The notes under the pieces: generated by a model | The model's database searches: none | Told to the model about the DNA's origin: nothing | Seen by the model: only the letters and a program-made list of their open reading frames with translations | Position numbers and translations under genes: made by a program | Shown here: in pieces, positions 60,910 through 64,000 of the stretch | Numbering within the stretch: the stretch's first letter is position 1 | Layout of the letters: the number at the start of each line of letters is the position of its first letter | Assembly (NCBI GenBank): GCA_017557185.1 | Contig: JAFZAP010000054.1 | Location: 1 to 64,000, forward strand | Direction of reading: 5' to 3' | From: Prevotella sp. | GTDB lineage: Bacteria; Bacteroidota; Bacteroidia; Bacteroidales; Bacteroidaceae | DNA length: 64,000 nucleotides

Positions 60910-61620
60910 TCAGAAGGTTAGACTACATTGCAGACCTACTCCTGCCGAATGGAAAGGATTGCGCTGAGAACGGCTGTCGATGACGGCGGGTGAGACTTGG
61001 AGACTCAGGTCGTCGGAGATGTCGAACTCGGAGAGTGAAGCATCCACATAGGCATCGACCACCGAGAGGGCATAGACGCCCACCATCACAAAGAAACTCA
61101 TGTCGCGCCAGCGGCGGAAGCGATCCTTGCGCTTCTTGAAGAGCGTCTGATAGCGGCTGAGGTTAGCCGGGGTGATCTGTGCTCCGAGGTGCATGAACTG
61201 GTTATAGCTCTCAGTCTTCGGGTCGTCATCCATCAGGTCGAGGTAGGCCTGCGAATAGTCGTGATACATCTGGTTGTTCCAACGCATGGCGTATGCACAG
61301 CCGACGAATCCTCCATAGATGATGGGCAGCTTCCAGTATTTACGGTTGTAGATCTGGCCTGCTCCGGGCAGAGCCAATGCCAGCCACATTGCCCGCTTAG
61401 GGTCTGGTCGCCATGTTGCCCAGTCGCGCTTAGGCTTCTTGCCTTTCAACTGGAAGTCGATGGTGTCGACGAGCAGCGATTCGGCCTGAAGGATACTGTC
61501 GCCCAACGCGTCCAGGATGGCAGGGTGGATAGCCGTCGTGTCAGACTTCACCTGAGCCTTCGCCGTCATCGCCAGCACACTCAAGGCCAGTATCAAGAAT
61601 GTTCTCACTCGCTTGTTCAC
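60910..61620 (-). CDS. DUF5683 family membrane protein
   Basis: A 236-residue protein with a signal or first membrane segment (FLILALSVLAMTAKA). The conserved block WLALALPGAGQIYNRKYWKLP, the IIYGGFVGCAYAMRWNNQMY segment and the C-terminal MSFFVMVGVYALSVVDAYVD segment fit DUF5683. It is found in Bacteroidetes directly after parB, as here (28 bases). The function is unknown; the constant place between parAB and a lytic transglycosylase suggests a role in envelope growth or division. Confidence 0.88.
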   Translation of the reverse strand: MNKRVRTFLILALSVLAMTAKAQVKSDTTAIHPAILDALGDSILQAESLLVDTIDFQLKGKKPKRDWATWRPDPKRAMWLALALPGAGQIYNRKYWKLPIIYGGFVGCAYAMRWNNQMYHDYSQAYLDLMDDDPKTESYNQFMHLGAQITPANLSRYQTLFKKRKDRFRRWRDMSFFVMVGVYALSVVDAYVDASLSEFDISDDLSLQVSPAVIDSRSQRNPFHSAGVGLQCSLTF

Positions 61621-61648
61621 GCCGCAGTTCCTCTCCTCGCTGATGTCC

Positions 61649-62569
61649 TTATGCCTTCAGCTTGTCAAACATGTTCATGATACGCTCCAACTCGCCTTCG
61701 TCGGCAAAGGGAATGCTGATCTTTCCCTTGCCTTTAGGCGAACAGCTCATCTGCACCTTGGTGTTGAAGAACGAGGACAGACGCTTGCACAGCAGGTCGA
61801 AACCCTCGGGAAGCGGCTTCTTGGCAGCAATCTTGCCATTGCCGGTGAAGCCGTCTTTCATCTGTTTTACCAGTTCTTCTACCTTGCGCACGCTGTAGCC
61901 GTTCTTCAGGATTTCCTTGAAGAGCTTGATCTGTGCCGACGGACTGTCGAGCGACAGCAGGGCGCGGGCATGCCCCTGGTCCACCTCGTTGTTCTGTAGA
62001 GCCATCTGCACCTGGGCAGGCAGCTTCAGCAATCGCAGGTAGTTGGCGACGGCGGTGCGACTCTTACCCACGCGCTTTGCCACTTTGTCCTGTGTCATAC
62101 CTTCGCCTTCCAGCAGGTGCTGATAGGCCAGAGCGATCTCGATGTCGTTCAGGTCCTCGCGCTGAATATTCTCGACAAGCGCCATTTCCATGACGTTCTC
62201 ATCGGCGATGGTACGGATGTAGGCGGGGATGGTGGAGAGCCCAGCCAGCTGCGATGCCCTCCAGCGTCGTTCGCCAGCCACAATCTGATAGCGTCCGCCA
62301 GGTACCTGACGTAGCGTGATGGGCTGTATGATGCCTATCTGCAGGATGCTGTCGGCAAGTTCCTGCAAGGCTACGGCATCGAATTCGCGGCGCGGCTGAT
62401 TGGGGTTTGCATCGATGTCGCTGAGTGCTATCTCGTTGATGGTCGACGACCCCTGTGTCTTCACGCCAGTGGTATCGATGAGTGCATCGAGACCGCGACC
62501 GCCTTCTATCTCGTCGAGACCTCTGCCAAGTGCACTTTTTGTATTTGCGTATTTCTTCTTAACAGCCAT
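61649..62569 (-). CDS. parB: Chromosome partitioning protein ParB
   Basis: A 306-residue CTPase that spreads from parS sites and directs origin segregation. The ParB/Srx part has DANPNQPRREFD, GERRWRASQLAG (GERR motif of the CTP site) and ALVENIQREDLNDIE. The helix-turn-helix is at TQDKVAKRVGKSRTAVANYL. A short C-terminal dimerisation domain ends in MNMFDKL. It lies 6 bases after parA. No parS-like 16-mer was recognised in this window. Confidence 0.96.
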   Translation of the reverse strand: MAVKKKYANTKSALGRGLDEIEGGRGLDALIDTTGVKTQGSSTINEIALSDIDANPNQPRREFDAVALQELADSILQIGIIQPITLRQVPGGRYQIVAGERRWRASQLAGLSTIPAYIRTIADENVMEMALVENIQREDLNDIEIALAYQHLLEGEGMTQDKVAKRVGKSRTAVANYLRLLKLPAQVQMALQNNEVDQGHARALLSLDSPSAQIKLFKEILKNGYSVRKVEELVKQMKDGFTGNGKIAAKKPLPEGFDLLCKRLSSFFNTKVQMSCSPKGKGKISIPFADEGELERIMNMFDKLKA

Positions 62570-62575
62570 TGATTC

Positions 62576-63337
62576 TTAATTTTTACTAATGATTTCCTTG
62601 GCAAGTGCCAGATGGTTCTTGGCACCTGTAGAGTCGGCATCATAAAGGATGGCGGGCAGACCGTGTGAGGGTGCCTCGCTGAGTTTCACATTGCGCTGGA
62701 TGACAGTCTTGAACACCAGTTCCTGGAAGTGGCGCTTCACCTCGTCGTAAATCTGATTGGCCAGACGCAGGCGCGAGTCGTACATCGTCAGCAGGAATCC
62801 CTCGATTTCGAGTTTCGTGTTCAGCTTCGACTTAATGATGCGGATGGTGTTGAGCAGCTTTGAGATGCCTTCTAATGCAAAATACTCACACTGTACGGGA
62901 ATGATGACCGAGTCGGCGGCTGTCAGCGCGTTCACGGTGATGAGACCCAGCGACGGAGCACAGTCGATAAGTATGTAGTCGTACTCGGGACGCAACGGGT
63001 CGAGGATGTTCTTCAGCACGCGCTCGCGGTTGTCGAGGTTCAGCATCTCGATCTCAGCACCCACCAGGTCGATGTGGCTGGGAATGATGTCGAGGCCGTC
63101 GATATCGGTCGTATAGATGGCATCGCGTACGTCGGCATGATCGATGATGCACTCATAGAGTGAGCAGTCCACCTCCTGGATGTTCACACCCAGTCCGCTT
63201 GAGGCGTTGGCCTGCGGATCGGCATCGATGACGAGCACCGATTTCTCCAGTGTGGCCAGTGAGGCTGCCAGATTCATCGTGGTTGTCGTCTTGCCGACGC
63301 CACCTTTCTGATTTGCTAATGCTATGATTTTTGCCAT
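62576..63337 (-). CDS. parA: Chromosome partitioning ATPase ParA (Soj)
   Basis: A 253-residue ATPase of the MinD/Mrp class that moves ParB-bound origins. The deviant Walker A motif is KGGVGKTTTTMNLA (11-24), Walker A' is VIDADPQANASS and Walker B is YILIDCAPSLGLIT. Its length and lack of an N-terminal DNA-binding domain indicate the chromosomal type Ib-like form. It is the first gene of the chain parA-parB-DUF5683-transglycosylase-rel. Confidence 0.97.
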   Translation of the reverse strand: MAKIIALANQKGGVGKTTTTMNLAASLATLEKSVLVIDADPQANASSGLGVNIQEVDCSLYECIIDHADVRDAIYTTDIDGLDIIPSHIDLVGAEIEMLNLDNRERVLKNILDPLRPEYDYILIDCAPSLGLITVNALTAADSVIIPVQCEYFALEGISKLLNTIRIIKSKLNTKLEIEGFLLTMYDSRLRLANQIYDEVKRHFQELVFKTVIQRNVKLSEAPSHGLPAILYDADSTGAKNHLALAKEIISKN

Positions 63338-63403
63338 TGTATTCTTTCTTTGTTCCTATTCTTTTTTATATCTGGTTCGGTCTTTTTGAACCTTATTAAG
63401 GTG

Positions 63404-63411
63404 CAAAGTTA
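63404..63411 (-). promoter_or_regulatory. Probable -7 box of the parA operon
   Basis: TAACTTTG on the - strand (63411-63404), 67 bases before the parA ATG. No clear TTG is present at the -33 position. Confidence 0.5.
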
Positions 63412-63431
63412 CGAATTTTATGCGAAGATTC

Positions 63432-63461
63432 TTGTAATTTAAACCTTTTTTCGTACTTTTG
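63432..63461 (+). promoter_or_regulatory. Promoter of surE
   Basis: TTG (63432-63434) and TACTTTTG (63454-63461) are 19 bases apart. The start of transcription would be near 63468, leaving a very short leader before the ATG at 63484. Confidence 0.75.
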
Positions 63462-63483
63462 CAGTCAAAATTATACTTTTTAT

Positions 63484-64000
63484 ATGAATTCAACTCCTAA
63501 CAACATGTCTGGTCGACGACCTCTGATTCTTATTTCCAACGATGACGGCTTCGATGCCAACGGCATCCGCGCCCTTGCCGATATGGTGCGGCCGATAGGC
63601 GATGTGCTCGTTTGTGCTCCCGACGGACCGCGTTCTGGATTCTCGTGTGCTTTCTCAGCAACGAAATATCTCACGCTGCAACGGCAACACAACATGGGTG
63701 ACGACATTGAGGTGTGGTCGTGTAGTGGAACACCCGTCGACTGCGTGAAGTTGGCCATCGACCAGTTTTGTCTCGAACACGAAGATCCCTCGCATTGCAC
63801 CTACCCCGAGGCGCATCGCCACCGCATGCCCGACCTCATCCTTGGCGGCATCAATCACGGCGATAACTCCACGGTGAACAACCACTATTCCGGCACGATG
63901 GGTGTGGCCAAGGAGGGTTGTCTGAAATACATTCCTTCAATTGCGTTCTCTACATGCTTCTACAACGAAGATGCTAACCTAGAGCCGCTACGGCCCTACG
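63484..64000 (+). CDS. surE: 5'/3'-nucleotidase SurE, cut by the window end
   Basis: The first 172 codons of SurE, a metal-dependent phosphatase acting on nucleoside monophosphates and short polyphosphates. LILISNDDGFDANGIRAL holds the metal-binding NDDG. APDGPRSGFSCAFS, SGTPVDCVKLAI and GINHGDNS (metal-binding Asn) follow, then HYSGTMGVAKEG. The family is about 250 residues, so roughly the last third is missing. The ATG at 63484 fits the promoter; a second ATG at 63505 (MSGRRPLIL) is possible. It is divergent from parA. Confidence 0.93.
   Translation, partial: MNSTPNNMSGRRPLILISNDDGFDANGIRALADMVRPIGDVLVCAPDGPRSGFSCAFSATKYLTLQRQHNMGDDIEVWSCSGTPVDCVKLAIDQFCLEHEDPSHCTYPEAHRHRMPDLILGGINHGDNSTVNNHYSGTMGVAKEGCLKYIPSIAFSTCFYNEDANLEPLRPY

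Overview
The window looks like chromosomal DNA of a Bacteroidales bacterium, most probably Prevotellaceae (Prevotella/Segatella type). Supporting signs are: promoters of the Bacteroidetes form TTG-N19/20-TAnnTTTG in front of many genes; families typical of the phylum (DUF3467, DUF3822, DUF4421, DUF5683, BspA-like leucine-rich repeats, dockerin-ended secreted proteins, TlpA-like thioredoxins); absence of tuf next to fusA; and gaps packed with dispersed palindromic and tandem repeats. No rRNA, tRNA or CRISPR array was seen.

Layout. 1-1.1 kb: the 3' part of a probable Y1/REP-associated transposase and a DUF3467 gene, then a 22-bp-period palindromic array. 1.7-22.5 kb (+): the ribosomal str/S10/spc/alpha superoperon, rpsL-rpsG-fusA-rpsJ, then rplC to rplQ with secY, map, infA, rpmJ and rpoA. 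It is split after rpsJ by a terminator, a small lipoprotein and a lipoprotein serpin, and restarts at a strong promoter before rplC. It ends at a classic terminator. 22.6-25.3 kb: a secreted protein of unknown function, a glycine-zipper lipoprotein, and a large repeat zone. 25.3-36.2 kb (-): a probable transcription unit running from an RND efflux pump (adaptor, pump, outer membrane factor) through a patatin/Omp85 two-domain protein and a CPA2 antiporter to a DUF4421 protein. 36.5-40.6 kb (-): RlpA-like protein, glutamate dehydrogenase, RsmD, DUF3822 and a possible 28-residue membrane peptide. 40.6-47.8 kb: RecD/Dda-like helicase (+), outer membrane protein (-), leucine-rich repeat protein (-), alaS (-), MerR-type regulator (+). 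48.6-53.3 kb (-): a 1195-residue dockerin-ended secreted protein and a PIN toxin/antitoxin pair. 53.4-63.3 kb (-): TlpA-like thioredoxin, pectinesterase, bifunctional Rel/SpoT, LysM lytic transglycosylase, DUF5683, ParB and ParA. 63.5 kb to the end (+): surE, cut by the window edge.

The main unusual theme is repeats. Three intergenic arrays share an exact 22-bp period in which each unit carries a short palindrome. A GC-rich palindromic family and several 7- or 8-nt pyrimidine-rich tandem repeats lie inside genes without breaking the frame: they encode the signal peptides of the outer membrane efflux factor, RlpA, the leucine-rich repeat protein and the pectinesterase, and internal inserts in AlaS, RsmD and the pectinesterase. 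Other points to follow are the serpin inside the ribosomal superoperon, a 220-bp nested inverted repeat, a duplicated gdhA 3' end, and a structured element upstream of the dockerin-ended gene.
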